A stretch of DNA of 45,863 nt from Deltaproteobacteria bacterium (GCA_024279915.1 JAJRRB010000023.1:1-45863), one strand, 5' to 3'. Positions 32,253 through 40,561 are shown, counted from the first letter of the stretch. Notes: generated by a model not told the origin, from the letters alone. A program made the numbers and translations.

Positions 32253-32987
32253 ATGACCACCGCTCGCATCATGACTTATAACATTCAGCAATGCCGTGGT
32301 AGTGATGGTAAGGTCAATCCTGACCGGATCCTGAATGTAATCGCAGACAGCGCTCCTGATATTGTTGCTCTACAGGAGTTTGATGCTGTACATCATATCG
32401 ACATCCTGCCTTACCTGGCAGAACGTCTCGGCCTTGATGTCTTTCGTGCTGCCGGTGGTGGGCCACTCGCCTACCTGTCTTATTTCCCACTCAAGGCTGT
32501 GCAAAGGTTCGATCTTGGCTTCAGTGGTCAGTGTCTTCGCGCCGACGTGGAGCTGGGTGGTAAACGCCTGCATCTGCTCAATATCTGCCTCGATAGTTTC
32601 CCACGATTTCGCAGTCATCAGATTGCCAACTTGCTTGGCCCGGAATTACTCGCCAATCCATCCATGGGCTGCCCGGCACTGATACTGGGTGATTTTGCCG
32701 ACTACTTCTGGGGCGCAGGAAATCTGGAGTTAGCCTCAGTCCTGCGCCGGACCCACCGACCTCTCTGGCGCGGCAGCTACCCGTCCCGCTGTCCGGTTTT
32801 TGGGCGAGACCGCGCTTATTTGCGCGGCGATGTACGGATACTCGAAGCGTCGATCAATCGCAGCTTCCTGGCTCGCCAGGCCTCCAGCCATCTGCCACTG
32901 ACGATGACGGTGCAGGTGACCGATACGCGTCGATCTGTGAGATTGCGGTCGTTGGCAGGGGGGCGCCTAGAAGCCGCTCCCGGTTAA
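32253..32987 (+). CDS. Endonuclease/exonuclease/phosphatase-family protein
   Basis: 244 residues of the EEP superfamily: MTYNIQQCRG (metal-site Asn), DIVALQEFD (catalytic Glu), ALILGDFADYF (the GDFN motif with Ala in place of the Asn), a DR/RGDVRILEAS stretch, and the terminal SSHLPLTMTVQ with the catalytic His. The superfamily includes phosphodiesterases acting on DNA, inositol phosphates or lipids. The altered GDF(N) residue leaves activity uncertain. AGGCAGGT precedes the ATG. The substrate is not inferable. Confidence 0.72.
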   Translation: MTTARIMTYNIQQCRGSDGKVNPDRILNVIADSAPDIVALQEFDAVHHIDILPYLAERLGLDVFRAAGGGPLAYLSYFPLKAVQRFDLGFSGQCLRADVELGGKRLHLLNICLDSFPRFRSHQIANLLGPELLANPSMGCPALILGDFADYFWGAGNLELASVLRRTHRPLWRGSYPSRCPVFGRDRAYLRGDVRILEASINRSFLARQASSHLPLTMTVQVTDTRRSVRLRSLAGGRLEAAPG

Positions 32988-33130
32988 GTTTCTGTCCAGA
33001 AACCGCCCTTTTCCGCAATCTCTACGTCAATCTGCACATTTGATTGTGCGGCGTAAAGTACTACGCCTCCGCTCAAATGTTTGATTTCCTTGACCTTGCG
33101 AAAAATTGCTGGTTTCTGAATCAGAAACTC
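32984..33130 (-). pseudogene. Short convergent reading frame without a standard start, possible gene remnant
   Basis: A 48-codon open stretch on the minus strand ends with TAA that overlaps the stop of the EEP gene. It lacks ATG, GTG or TTG near its beginning; a TGA lies immediately before. Composition is protein-like: EFLIQKPAIFRKVKEIKHL at one end, VQIDVEIAEKGGFWTET at the other. I do not recognise the family. It is bracketed by two hairpins GTTTCTG..CAGAAAC at 32988-33003 and 33112-33128. It may be the 3' end of a decayed gene or part of a repeat element; coding is unproven. Confidence 0.35.
32988..33128. repeat. 141-bp segment bounded by two GTTTCTG/CAGAAAC hairpins
   Basis: GTTTCTG-TC-CAGAAAC at 32988-33003 and GTTTCTG-AAT-CAGAAAC at 33112-33128 bound the segment that carries the short minus-strand frame. 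Identical arms at both ends suggest a small intergenic repeat unit. Confidence 0.5.
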
Positions 33131-33139
33131 TCAGCTTTT

Positions 33140-33197
33140 ACCCCCCTCAATCCCCCCTGTTTTACAGGGGGGAAGCGAGTGTAACGAGCAGGGGGGT
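33140..33197. repeat. REP-like C/G-run double hairpin
   Basis: Inner hairpin CCCCCCTGT-TTT-ACAGGGGGG (33152-33172), flanked by an outer pair ACCCCCCT (33140-33147) and AGGGGGGT (33190-33197). There is no U-tract, so it is more like a repetitive extragenic palindrome than a terminator. Confidence 0.6.
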
Positions 33198-33216
33198 GTT
33201 CTTAATTTTGGATCAA

Positions 33217-33246
33217 CGTGGGTAACTCTGTGGACAAGGTTGATAA
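33217..33246 (+). promoter_or_regulatory. Cluster of three DnaA-box-like sequences upstream of nth
   Basis: CGTGGGTAA (33217-33225), TGTGGACAA (33229-33237) and GGTTGATAA (33238-33246) are direct repeats related to the DnaA box complement TGTGGATAA. Spacing (12 then 9) is identical to the cluster at 39776. It lies 34 bp before nth. Confidence 0.45.
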
Positions 33247-33279
33247 CTACCCCAAGAGCCAAATTCAACTCTTACGAGA

Positions 33280-33933
33280 ATGAAAGCACTCCGAATGACA
33301 TCATGCCATGCGTTAGCGACCCTCGATTGCCTTGAAGCAACCTACCCGGAGGCCCCTTGTGCCCTCACCCACCAGAATCCCTGGCAACTTCTGGTGGCGA
33401 CGATTCTCTCGGCCCAATGCACTGATGTCCGTGTAAATCTGGTGACACCTGAACTCTTTAAACGCTTTCCCGATCCGCTAAGTATGGCGCATGCTGAAGT
33501 GACAGAGGTTGAAGAGCTGATTCGTTCCACCGGATTTTTCCGAAACAAGGCAAAAAGTCTGGTTGGTTGCGCCACCGCAATGGTCAACTCTCATAATGGT
33601 GAGATTCCGCAGCAAATGGCGGAGTTGGTTGCCTTACCTGGTGTAGGTCGTAAAACAGCTAATGTGGTTTTGGGCAATGCTTTTGATGTGCCAGGTATGG
33701 TGGTGGATACTCACGTCGGTCGGATTGCCAGACGGCTGGGTTGGACTACCGCTACTACAGCAGAGGGGGTGGAAAAGCAGCTCTGTAAATTGTTGCCAGC
33801 TGAGCGTTGGACCCAGACCGCGCATGTGCTGATTTTTCATGGTCGACAATGTTGCCGGGCGCAAACGGCCTGGTGTTCGGCTTGTCCGGTGGTTGGGCGT
33901 TGTCCGCAGGTTGGGGTTGGGCGGCAGAAGTAA
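33280..33933 (+). CDS. nth: Endonuclease III (DNA glycosylase/AP lyase)
   Basis: 217 residues. The helix-hairpin-helix motif LPGVGRKTANVVLG carries catalytic Lys125, Asp143 is in VVDTHVGR, and the iron-sulfur cysteines follow the family spacing C-X6-C-X2-C-X5-C (192, 199, 202, 208). It removes oxidised pyrimidines in base excision repair. No strong ribosome binding site precedes the ATG at 33280; Met6 is an alternative. The 292-bp upstream gap holds repeats and the DnaA-box-like cluster. Confidence 0.94.
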   Translation: MKALRMTSCHALATLDCLEATYPEAPCALTHQNPWQLLVATILSAQCTDVRVNLVTPELFKRFPDPLSMAHAEVTEVEELIRSTGFFRNKAKSLVGCATAMVNSHNGEIPQQMAELVALPGVGRKTANVVLGNAFDVPGMVVDTHVGRIARRLGWTTATTAEGVEKQLCKLLPAERWTQTAHVLIFHGRQCCRAQTAWCSACPVVGRCPQVGVGRQK

Positions 33934-33997
33934 TTGGAAACCGCCCCATACGAGGCTGTCCCCGGCTTTTAGAGCAGGAAAGTGACAGGCAGAATCT

Positions 33998-34028
33998 GGG
34001 ACAGTCCCCTTAACTGCGGGGACAGTCC
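33998..34028. repeat. Duplicated palindrome GGGACAGTCCC
   Basis: GGGACAGTCCC, itself a 5-1-5 palindrome, occurs at 33998-34008 and 34018-34028, each followed by TTAA within 1 nt. A degenerate copy (GAGGCTGTCCCC) is upstream near 33951. It sits between the convergent nth and the PBP gene. Confidence 0.5.
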
Positions 34029-34035
34029 CTTAAAA

Positions 34036-36492
34036 TCAGAGATCATCCATGTCCAATCGGAAAAAATCCTTGGCCTGAGGCGTTTTTTCTTCGATTGCAT
34101 AGCGCACCGGGGCCGTGTTGGGCGCAAAGGCCTCGATGAGAATTTCCGCACTGTCCTCAGGAGCCAAAAGGCCGGTAAGAGGATCGATCGGCCGGAATTC
34201 GATGCTGTCTGGAACCGGAAACTGCTTGACCGGCATATCCTTAACTGCTTCTGTCATAAAAGCGACCCAGGCCGGTGCGGCGGCTTTAGAGCCGGTTTCC
34301 CTTTTACCCAGCGGGCGTTCCTGATCATAACCGACCCAGGCAACCGCCAACAGCTGCTGGACATAGCCGATGAACCAGGCGTCTTTGAGATCATTTGTCG
34401 TGCCGGTTTTACCGGCAGCCGGACGCTTTAACGCCCTTGCGCGCCATCCAGTGCCTTTCTGCACCACACTTTCCAGGATGTTGGTTATCAGATAGGCGGT
34501 TTCCGCACTGATCACCCGACTGCGTGATTGACCGATCAATTTTTGTCCCGCCTGCGGTCCTGCGGGGAAATCAGCTGGATCGTTCGATTCGACAATCTTG
34601 CCGTCACGATCCAGAATCTTGTTGATATAGGTCGGCATGACCTTGACGCCACCGTTGGCCAGAACGGAATAGCTTCGTGCCAATTCCATCGGCGTCAGTG
34701 CTGACGAGCCGAGACCGAGAGTCAAATCCTCGGCGAGGTGCGACTCGATGCCGAGCTTGCGGGCATAGTTGGCAGCGTAACGAACACCGATGTCTTCGAG
34801 AATTTTGATCGTGATAACATTAAAAGACTTTGCCAGTGCGGTGCGTAGTGGTACAGGGCCGTAGAAGCGTTTGGAGTAGTTTTTCGGTTTCCATTCCTTG
34901 ATTTCACCGGACTCAAGACGTTCTTTGTAAATCACTGGTGTGTCGAGAATTACTGTGGCAGGTGTGTAGCCTTTATCGAGGGCTGCTGCGTAGATCAGTG
35001 GCTTCATTGCTGAACCAGGCAAACGGTGGGCCTGGAGCACGCGGTTGAACTGACTGGTGCGGAAATCATAACCACCAACCATCACTTTGATCTGACCGGT
35101 ATGTGGATCCATCGCCAGCAGCGCTCCCTGTGCTTGCGGATCCTGTTCCAGGGTCAGCTGCCACGGGCCCTCTTCCGGTATTGCCACAATGCGAACCTGA
35201 ACCTTGGCGCCAAGAGGGAGGCGGGTGGCTTTCGTTGTGGCGTTGCCCGTTGCCTCACCAGCACGTTTTACCAGTTTTGGTGGTCCGGCCCACTTGGCTG
35301 ACTTGAGTGTGATGCGCCCTTCCAGCCCGGCATTCTGCCCGTCCTCTCTTGAAATAAGCAGGTGGAGACTCTTCTTGTCGGCACCGTTGAGCACAGCTTC
35401 GATAAGATCATCAATTTGCGGCGGTTTTTCCGCGAAAGCAGCGGCCTGCTGGCGTAGAAAAGCTTTTTCTTCTTCAACGCTCAGGAGAGCTAGAGGATTA
35501 CGATAACCCTGGCGTTTGTCGTGATCGCGCAGATTCGCCTGGACCGCAGCCTGGGCAGTCAACTGCATCTGCAAACTCATACTGGTATGGACTTCGAGGC
35601 CACCGCGGTAAAGTTGCTCTTTGCCGTAGGTTTTCTCCAGGTAACGTCGCACCTGTTCGGTGAAATAAGCCGCGTCTGTGATATGTTGATTAATCCGTGG
35701 CCGGATTTCCAGCTCTTCTGCTTTGGCTTGATCCGCCTCTGCCAGGCTGATAAAGCCTTCGCTGACCATGCGGCCGAGCACGTAAACCTGGCGTTCTTTG
35801 GCACGATCATAGTGACGGTAGGGAGAATAGCGACTGGGGGCTTTCGGTAGACCGGCCAGGATGCTGCATTCAGCCCAAGTCAGATTTTCGACATCTTTGT
35901 CGAAATAATTTTCGGCGGCGGCCTGTACACCGTGGGCACCATGGCCGAGAAAAATCTGGTTGAGGTAAAGGTAGAGGATCTCTTCCTTGGAGAGGCGTTT
36001 TTCCATACGGTAGGCGAGAATCGCTTCTTTGAACTTACGCTTGAATTTGCGCTCTGGAGTCAAAAGCAGACTCTTGGCCACCTGTTGGGTAATCGTGCTA
36101 CCACCCTGAACGATGCCGCCCGCCTCAATGTTTTTGATAGCCGCCCGCAAAATCGAGAAGAGATCGACGCCCTGGTGCTTGAAGAAATTTGCATCCTCAG
36201 CAGCAACAAACGCCTGAATCAGCTGCCTCGGCATGCGTGATACCGGAACGATGATGCGCCGCTCCTCAAAAAGTTCAGCAATCACTGTGCCGTCATCGCT
36301 GAGCACCCTGGTGACGATGGGCGGTCGATAATCGGCGAGAGTGTCGACGCGCGGCAGCGATTTGGAGATGTAAAAATAAGCACCGACCGGTAAGAGAACC
36401 GCCAGCAACAGGCCCAGCAGACCCAGGCCCAAAAGTGAGCGGATCAGAATGGAGAAGAATGATTTTTTTGGTTTATCGGTATGTTTCGGCAT
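34036..36492 (-). CDS. mrcA: Class A penicillin-binding protein 1A
   Basis: 818 residues, bifunctional. An N-terminal cytoplasmic tail and one membrane helix (about 15-42) precede a GT51 glycosyltransferase domain with catalytic Glu100 in AAEDANFFKHQGVD and QGGSTITQQVAKSLLL. The transpeptidase domain has SAMK at 494-497, SFN at 556-558 and KTGT at 695-698. An insert of about 130 residues between them (roughly 330-460) is the OB-like PBP1A region. It polymerises and cross-links peptidoglycan. Single gene on the minus strand, convergent with nth and divergent from pyk. Confidence 0.93.
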   Translation of the reverse strand: MPKHTDKPKKSFFSILIRSLLGLGLLGLLLAVLLPVGAYFYISKSLPRVDTLADYRPPIVTRVLSDDGTVIAELFEERRIIVPVSRMPRQLIQAFVAAEDANFFKHQGVDLFSILRAAIKNIEAGGIVQGGSTITQQVAKSLLLTPERKFKRKFKEAILAYRMEKRLSKEEILYLYLNQIFLGHGAHGVQAAAENYFDKDVENLTWAECSILAGLPKAPSRYSPYRHYDRAKERQVYVLGRMVSEGFISLAEADQAKAEELEIRPRINQHITDAAYFTEQVRRYLEKTYGKEQLYRGGLEVHTSMSLQMQLTAQAAVQANLRDHDKRQGYRNPLALLSVEEEKAFLRQQAAAFAEKPPQIDDLIEAVLNGADKKSLHLLISREDGQNAGLEGRITLKSAKWAGPPKLVKRAGEATGNATTKATRLPLGAKVQVRIVAIPEEGPWQLTLEQDPQAQGALLAMDPHTGQIKVMVGGYDFRTSQFNRVLQAHRLPGSAMKPLIYAAALDKGYTPATVILDTPVIYKERLESGEIKEWKPKNYSKRFYGPVPLRTALAKSFNVITIKILEDIGVRYAANYARKLGIESHLAEDLTLGLGSSALTPMELARSYSVLANGGVKVMPTYINKILDRDGKIVESNDPADFPAGPQAGQKLIGQSRSRVISAETAYLITNILESVVQKGTGWRARALKRPAAGKTGTTNDLKDAWFIGYVQQLLAVAWVGYDQERPLGKRETGSKAAAPAWVAFMTEAVKDMPVKQFPVPDSIEFRPIDPLTGLLAPEDSAEILIEAFAPNTAPVRYAIEEKTPQAKDFFRLDMDDL

Positions 36493-36651
36493 AAAACCCT
36501 CAAAGGAACTGACATTTCTATCATAGCTATTCCCCTCGCGGCAACAGTTTTGCCGGTGTAATCGGGCTCTGCGCTATGTTATAACTAACTGTTATGCAGC
36601 AGAATCCAGAATCAGCGTGATTGTCTCAATCAACTAAGTAAGGAGCCCAGC

Positions 36652-38091
36652 TTGTCTATCAAAACTTGTCGTCGTAATAAAATAGTTGCTACCATCGGCC
36701 CCTCTAGCGCTTCACGGCAAATGCTATTGGCCTTGATGGAAGCTGGTGCCGATGTTTTTCGTCTCAATTTTTCCCATGGCCAGCATGCTGAATTAACCGA
36801 AACAGTCGCCCTGATCCGTGAACTTTCTCGTAACCGTCGGCAGGCAGTTGCTATCCTTGGTGATCTACAGGGGCCAAAGATTCGCACCGGTATGATGCGT
36901 GGGGATTCCATGACCCTGACGGAAGGTCAGACCGTGGTGATTACCACGACGGATGTGTTGGGTGAGAACGGTTTGATTCCAACCACCTATGACGCGTTGC
37001 CAGAGGATGTGACCTGTGGTGACAGGATCCTGCTCGATGATGGTCTGCTCGAATTACAGGTCGAAAAGATTACCGGAAACGACGTGCACTGCCGTGTCCT
37101 GATTGGCGGCGAATTAAAGAACCGCAAGGGCATGAACCTGCCTGGTGTGGCGGTTTCTGCACCAGCACTCACGGAGAAGGATTTGGTCGATCTGGACTTC
37201 TGTCTGGCACAGAAGCTTGATTACCTTGCGCTTTCTTTTGTGCGCACAGCGGCAGACGTCGTGCAACTCAAAACGCTGCTTTCTCAGCGTCAGGCATCAA
37301 TCCAGGTAATTGCCAAAATCGCAAAACCGGAAGCAGTGGAAGCTTTTGCAGAAATTCTCGAAGTCTCTGACGGCATTATGGTGGCGCGTGGTGACCTCGG
37401 CGTAGAAATCAATTCGGAAAAAGTGCCGTTGATTCAGAAGCATATTATCCGTCAGTGCAATCTGGCCGGCAAGCCGGTCATTACGGCGACCCAAATGCTC
37501 GAGAGTATGGTTCACAATCCACGGCCGACTCGTGCCGAGACCTCGGATGTGGCCAACGCTATTCTTGATGGTACTGACGCCGTCATGCTTGCAGCGGAAA
37601 CCGCTTCCGGAAAATATCCCTGTGAAGCTGTGGAGATGATGGTGCGGGTTGCTGTGGATGTAGAGCTTGATCCGCAACTCAAAGAACAGTTTTTTCAGCC
37701 CCTCTCCGAGCAGGATGGTTACCGTAGCCTCCCGGAGGCGATCGGTCAGGCTGCCTGTCAGGTTGCCGAGAGTGTCGGTGCTGCGGCCATTCTGGCTTTT
37801 ACCCAGACCGGGAGCACTGCGGCTCTGGTTGCCAAATATCGGCCACCGATGCCAGTCTATGCGGTCACGCCGTCCAAGGCTGTGCGACGGCGCATGGCTC
37901 TCTATGCTGGAGTACGTTCAATCCGGGTTGATATCGAGGGTGACACGGAAGCGCAGATCCGTTCGGTGGATGCTGCTGTGCTTGAGGCCGGAGTGCTCAA
38001 CAAAGGAGACGTCGTGGTGATTACCATGGGCAGCCCACTTTCTGATCCTGGCACGACCAATCTGCTTAAAGTTCACCAGCTTGGCAGTTGA
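36652..38091 (+). CDS. pyk: Pyruvate kinase
   Basis: 479 residues from TTG at 36652, which has AAGGAG at ideal spacing. Family motifs: NKIVATIGPSS, VFRLNFSHG, ILGDLQGPKIRTG, the active-site segment VIAKIAKPEAVEAF, MVARGDLGVEI, and ETASGKYPCEAVEMM. The C-terminal allosteric domain is complete. It converts phosphoenolpyruvate and ADP to pyruvate and ATP. Monocistronic by appearance; its 3' side has a palindromic repeat. Confidence 0.95.
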   Translation: MSIKTCRRNKIVATIGPSSASRQMLLALMEAGADVFRLNFSHGQHAELTETVALIRELSRNRRQAVAILGDLQGPKIRTGMMRGDSMTLTEGQTVVITTTDVLGENGLIPTTYDALPEDVTCGDRILLDDGLLELQVEKITGNDVHCRVLIGGELKNRKGMNLPGVAVSAPALTEKDLVDLDFCLAQKLDYLALSFVRTAADVVQLKTLLSQRQASIQVIAKIAKPEAVEAFAEILEVSDGIMVARGDLGVEINSEKVPLIQKHIIRQCNLAGKPVITATQMLESMVHNPRPTRAETSDVANAILDGTDAVMLAAETASGKYPCEAVEMMVRVAVDVELDPQLKEQFFQPLSEQDGYRSLPEAIGQAACQVAESVGAAAILAFTQTGSTAALVAKYRPPMPVYAVTPSKAVRRRMALYAGVRSIRVDIEGDTEAQIRSVDAAVLEAGVLNKGDVVVITMGSPLSDPGTTNLLKVHQLGS

Positions 38092-38118
38092 TTGTAAAAG
38101 TCATTGCGCTCTATTGCC

Positions 38119-38195
38119 GTCATTCCCGCGTAGGCGGGAAACCAGAGGTTGTCTGAGGTCGTCAAAAAATGGATCCCCGTTTTCACGAGGATGAC
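38119..38195. repeat. Palindromic intergenic element with GTCAT...ATGAC ends
   Basis: The left arm GTCATTCCCGCG-T-AGGCGGGAA (38119-38139) and the right arm TGGATCCCCGTTTTCACGAG ending GATGAC (38170-38195) form an imperfect inverted element. This is a class of intergenic repeat widespread in proteobacteria. It ends 34 bp before queC and gives a long but false N-terminal extension to that reading frame. Confidence 0.65.
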
Positions 38196-38228
38196 GACTT
38201 TTTCGAGAGGCTTATGAGGAAGGAAGAT

Positions 38229-38918
38229 ATGAGTAAAAAAGCAGTGGTGCTTTATAGCGGCGGGCTTGATTCGACCACTTGCATGGCGATTGCCAGGGCT
38301 GATGGTTTTGAAACTTACGCCATGAGCTTTGCTTATGGTCAGAGACATTCCGTTGAGTTGGAGCTGGCAAAGCAATACGCCTCGACAATTGGTGCGCAGA
38401 AACATCAGATTGTGGAGATTGACCTGCGTCAGTTTGGTGGCAGCGCCCTGACAGCTGAGATTGAGGTACCGAAGGACCAGAGCTCTGATGACGACATCCC
38501 GATTACCTACGTCCCGGCCCGGAATACAATTTTTTTAAGCTTTGCGCTCGGCTGGGCCGAAGTGCTTGGCGCCGCCGATATCTTTGTCGGCGTCAATGCG
38601 CTGGATTACTCCGGCTACCCGGATTGCAGGCCGGAATTTATCAGTGCTTTTGAAAATATGGCCAACCTGGCCACCCGAGCGGGCGTTGAAGGAAATTCTC
38701 CCTACACCATCCACTCACCGTTGATCCAGCTCAGTAAGGCGGAAATTATCCGCACAGGTCTGGATCTTGGTGTTGACTACAGTTTGACCCATTCCTGTTA
38801 CGATCCGACCCCTGAAGGAGTTTCCTGCGGCCGTTGTGATTCCTGTCACTTGCGGTTGAAAGGGTTCCGAGAGGCCGGGGTTGAGGATCCTATAAGATAC
38901 GTGGTGAGGGATGCGTAG
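38229..38918 (+). CDS. queC: 7-cyano-7-deazaguanine synthase
   Basis: 229 residues from the ATG at 38229, preceded by AGGAAGGAAG. PP-loop ATPase motif [10 protein letters not shown] at 8-17; the C-terminal zinc site is in [17 protein letters not shown]. It converts 7-carboxy-7-deazaguanine to preQ0 with ATP and ammonia in queuosine synthesis. Next to folE2, whose product starts the same pathway; queD, queE and queF are not in the window. An upstream in-frame ATG at 38169 would start inside the repeat element and is rejected. Confidence 0.94.
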   Translation: MSKKAVVLYSGGLDSTTCMAIARADGFETYAMSFAYGQRHSVELELAKQYASTIGAQKHQIVEIDLRQFGGSALTAEIEVPKDQSSDDDIPITYVPARNTIFLSFALGWAEVLGAADIFVGVNALDYSGYPDCRPEFISAFENMANLATRAGVEGNSPYTIHSPLIQLSKAEIIRTGLDLGVDYSLTHSCYDPTPEGVSCGRCDSCHLRLKGFREAGVEDPIRYVVRDA

Positions 38919-38956
38919 CGTGGCCACAGAAATTTAAGAACGTCAGGAAATCATCC

Positions 38957-39784
38957 ATGAGTATAAATAAGAAGAATTATTCGCGTCCCGAAGCTGGTGG
39001 CATGCCCGACATGCAGAAATCTCACGACGATCGCAATATCGCCATAGACAAGGTTGGCGTCAAGGATATCCGTTACCCGATTGTGGTCATGGATAAGAGC
39101 AAAGAGCAACAACAGACGGTTGCGCGCATCAACATGTATGTGGACCTGCCCCATCATTTTAAAGGCACGCATATGAGCCGTTTCATCGAGATTCTCAACC
39201 AGTATCATGGCCAGGTCAGTATTGACCGCATGAATACGATGTTGAGCGATATGAAGACGCATCTCGAGGCCAGCAGTGCCCATCTGGAACTGGAATTTCC
39301 TTACTTTATCGAAAAGCAGGCCCCGGCCTCTGGAGCACGCAGCTTGATGGAGTACCAGTGTCGCATGCAGGGCAGTCTCGCCGAAGACTACGATTTTCTC
39401 CTTGGTGTCACCGTACCGATGACCTCGCTCTGCCCCTGTTCAAAGGAGATCAGTGCACGTGGCGCACATAACCAGCGCAGCGCCGTGACGGTCGAGATTC
39501 GCTATACCGACCACATCTGGCTGGAAGACCTGATTGAGTGGGTGGAGGAGTGTGGTAGCGCCCCGGTCTTTTCCCTGCTCAAGCGTGAAGATGAAAAAGT
39601 CCTGACCGAGCAAGCCTACGATAACCCGATGTTCGTCGAGGATGTTGTGCGGGCAGTGACTCAGCGCTTGCTTAAGGTGCCGGAGGTGACTTGGTTTCGG
39701 GTAGCCTGTGAAAACTTTGAGTCAATCCATAACCATTCAGCCTATGCCATGGTAGAAAGGTCAAAGCCGGGTGACCGTGGATAA
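38957..39784 (+). CDS. folE2: GTP cyclohydrolase FolE2 (type IB)
   Basis: 275 residues. N-terminal MPDMQKSHDDRNIAIDKVGVKDIRYPI and the catalytic signature PMTSLCPCSKEISARGAHNQRSAV identify FolE2. It makes 7,8-dihydroneopterin triphosphate, the shared precursor of folate and queuosine. Association with queC supports a role in supplying the queuosine branch. It could be mistaken for QueF, but the CPCSKEIS..GAHNQR motif and length fit FolE2. GGAA precedes the ATG. Its end overlaps the next gene by 14 nt. Confidence 0.92.
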   Translation: MSINKKNYSRPEAGGMPDMQKSHDDRNIAIDKVGVKDIRYPIVVMDKSKEQQQTVARINMYVDLPHHFKGTHMSRFIEILNQYHGQVSIDRMNTMLSDMKTHLEASSAHLELEFPYFIEKQAPASGARSLMEYQCRMQGSLAEDYDFLLGVTVPMTSLCPCSKEISARGAHNQRSAVTVEIRYTDHIWLEDLIEWVEECGSAPVFSLLKREDEKVLTEQAYDNPMFVEDVVRAVTQRLLKVPEVTWFRVACENFESIHNHSAYAMVERSKPGDRG

Positions 39785-40475
39785 CCCTGTGGATAAGGTG
39801 GATAACTCTGCAAACAGCCACATTTTTAATCTTTCTGGTCCCATTATCGCCCTATTTGCCAAGCAGCCGATCCCTGGTCAGGTCAAGACGCGGCTCACGC
39901 CGCCTTTGTCGCCGGACCAGGCTTGTCGGTTGTACCAGGTCGCTTTGCAGGAGATGGTCGAACGGTTTCTTGCTGCTGGCTTACCGTTGGTTCTTTGTTA
40001 TGCCGGACGATGTGACTGGTTCAGCAAGGCCTTCCCGGGTTTGCCGCTTTTTGAGCAAGTTGGAGACGGTCTCGGTGTGCGCATGAGCAACGCTGTGCAA
40101 GCGCTTTTTGCTGCCGGTGCTGGCCCGGTTCTACTGGCAGGTTCCGACAGCCCGGATCTTCCTCTCTCTCTGGTTGATGAGGCTCTGGTGCAGTTGCAGA
40201 CAAGGGATGTTGTCACCGTCCCCTGCCGGGACGGTGGCTATGCCATGGTCGGCCTGCGGCGGCCAACGACAGAACTCTTTGCGGAGATTCCCTGGAGCAC
40301 TTCCCGGGTGTTGGAGGCGACCCGTCAACAGAGTCAATTACTCGGTTTGACTTATTATGAAACGGCATATTGGCATGATATTGATGAGCTTGCCGATCTA
40401 CCACAACTGGTGGCTCGCTCTCCCGAGTCACAAACAGCTCGGCATATGGTTACAGAGTTGAACGAACTGCTCTAA
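39771..40475 (+). CDS. TIGR04282/DUF2064-family glycosyltransferase-like protein
   Basis: 234 residues. A GT-A-like nucleotide-sugar fold with family motifs IIALFAKQPIPGQVKTRLTPPL, LAGSDSPDLP (the metal-site Asp region), VVTVPCRDGGYAMVGLRRP, PWSTSRVLEATR and the closing WHDIDELADL. Several family members have been called arsenosugar or rSAM-associated glycosyltransferases; the substrate here is unknown. The start is GTG at 39771; further in-frame GTGs at 39777, 39789 and 39798 belong to the DnaA-box-like cluster, so the first codons (VDNPVDKVDN) are dictated by that repeat. It overlaps folE2. Confidence 0.78.
   Translation: MTVDNPVDKVDNSANSHIFNLSGPIIALFAKQPIPGQVKTRLTPPLSPDQACRLYQVALQEMVERFLAAGLPLVLCYAGRCDWFSKAFPGLPLFEQVGDGLGVRMSNAVQALFAAGAGPVLLAGSDSPDLPLSLVDEALVQLQTRDVVTVPCRDGGYAMVGLRRPTTELFAEIPWSTSRVLEATRQQSQLLGLTYYETAYWHDIDELADLPQLVARSPESQTARHMVTELNELL
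39776..39805 (+). promoter_or_regulatory. Cluster of three DnaA-box-like sequences at the glycosyltransferase start
   Basis: CGTGGATAA (39776-39784), TGTGGATAA (39788-39796, an exact DnaA box complement) and GGTGGATAA (39797-39805). The same arrangement, 28 of 32 bases identical, occurs at 33217-33248. Confidence 0.55.
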
Positions 40476-40561
40476 TACGCAGCTAAAAAAGCGTTGCTGT
40501 CCGGTTGACTTGCCGTCGACGCTACCCGATAATCAAATAGTAGCAAACAGTCGGGCCACTA

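Noticed and set aside
33152-33172. Intrinsic terminator for the EEP gene or the short minus-strand frame
   Set aside because: The hairpin is not followed by a T-run on either strand and is nested in a larger repeat.
33982-34431. Plus-strand 149-codon frame over the end of the PBP gene
   Set aside because: It begins in the GGGACAGTCCC repeats and runs antisense to the conserved transpeptidase; no domain.
38957-39784. QueF (preQ0 reductase) because of the queC neighbour
   Set aside because: Length and the SLCPCSKEIS..GAHNQR motif are those of FolE2.
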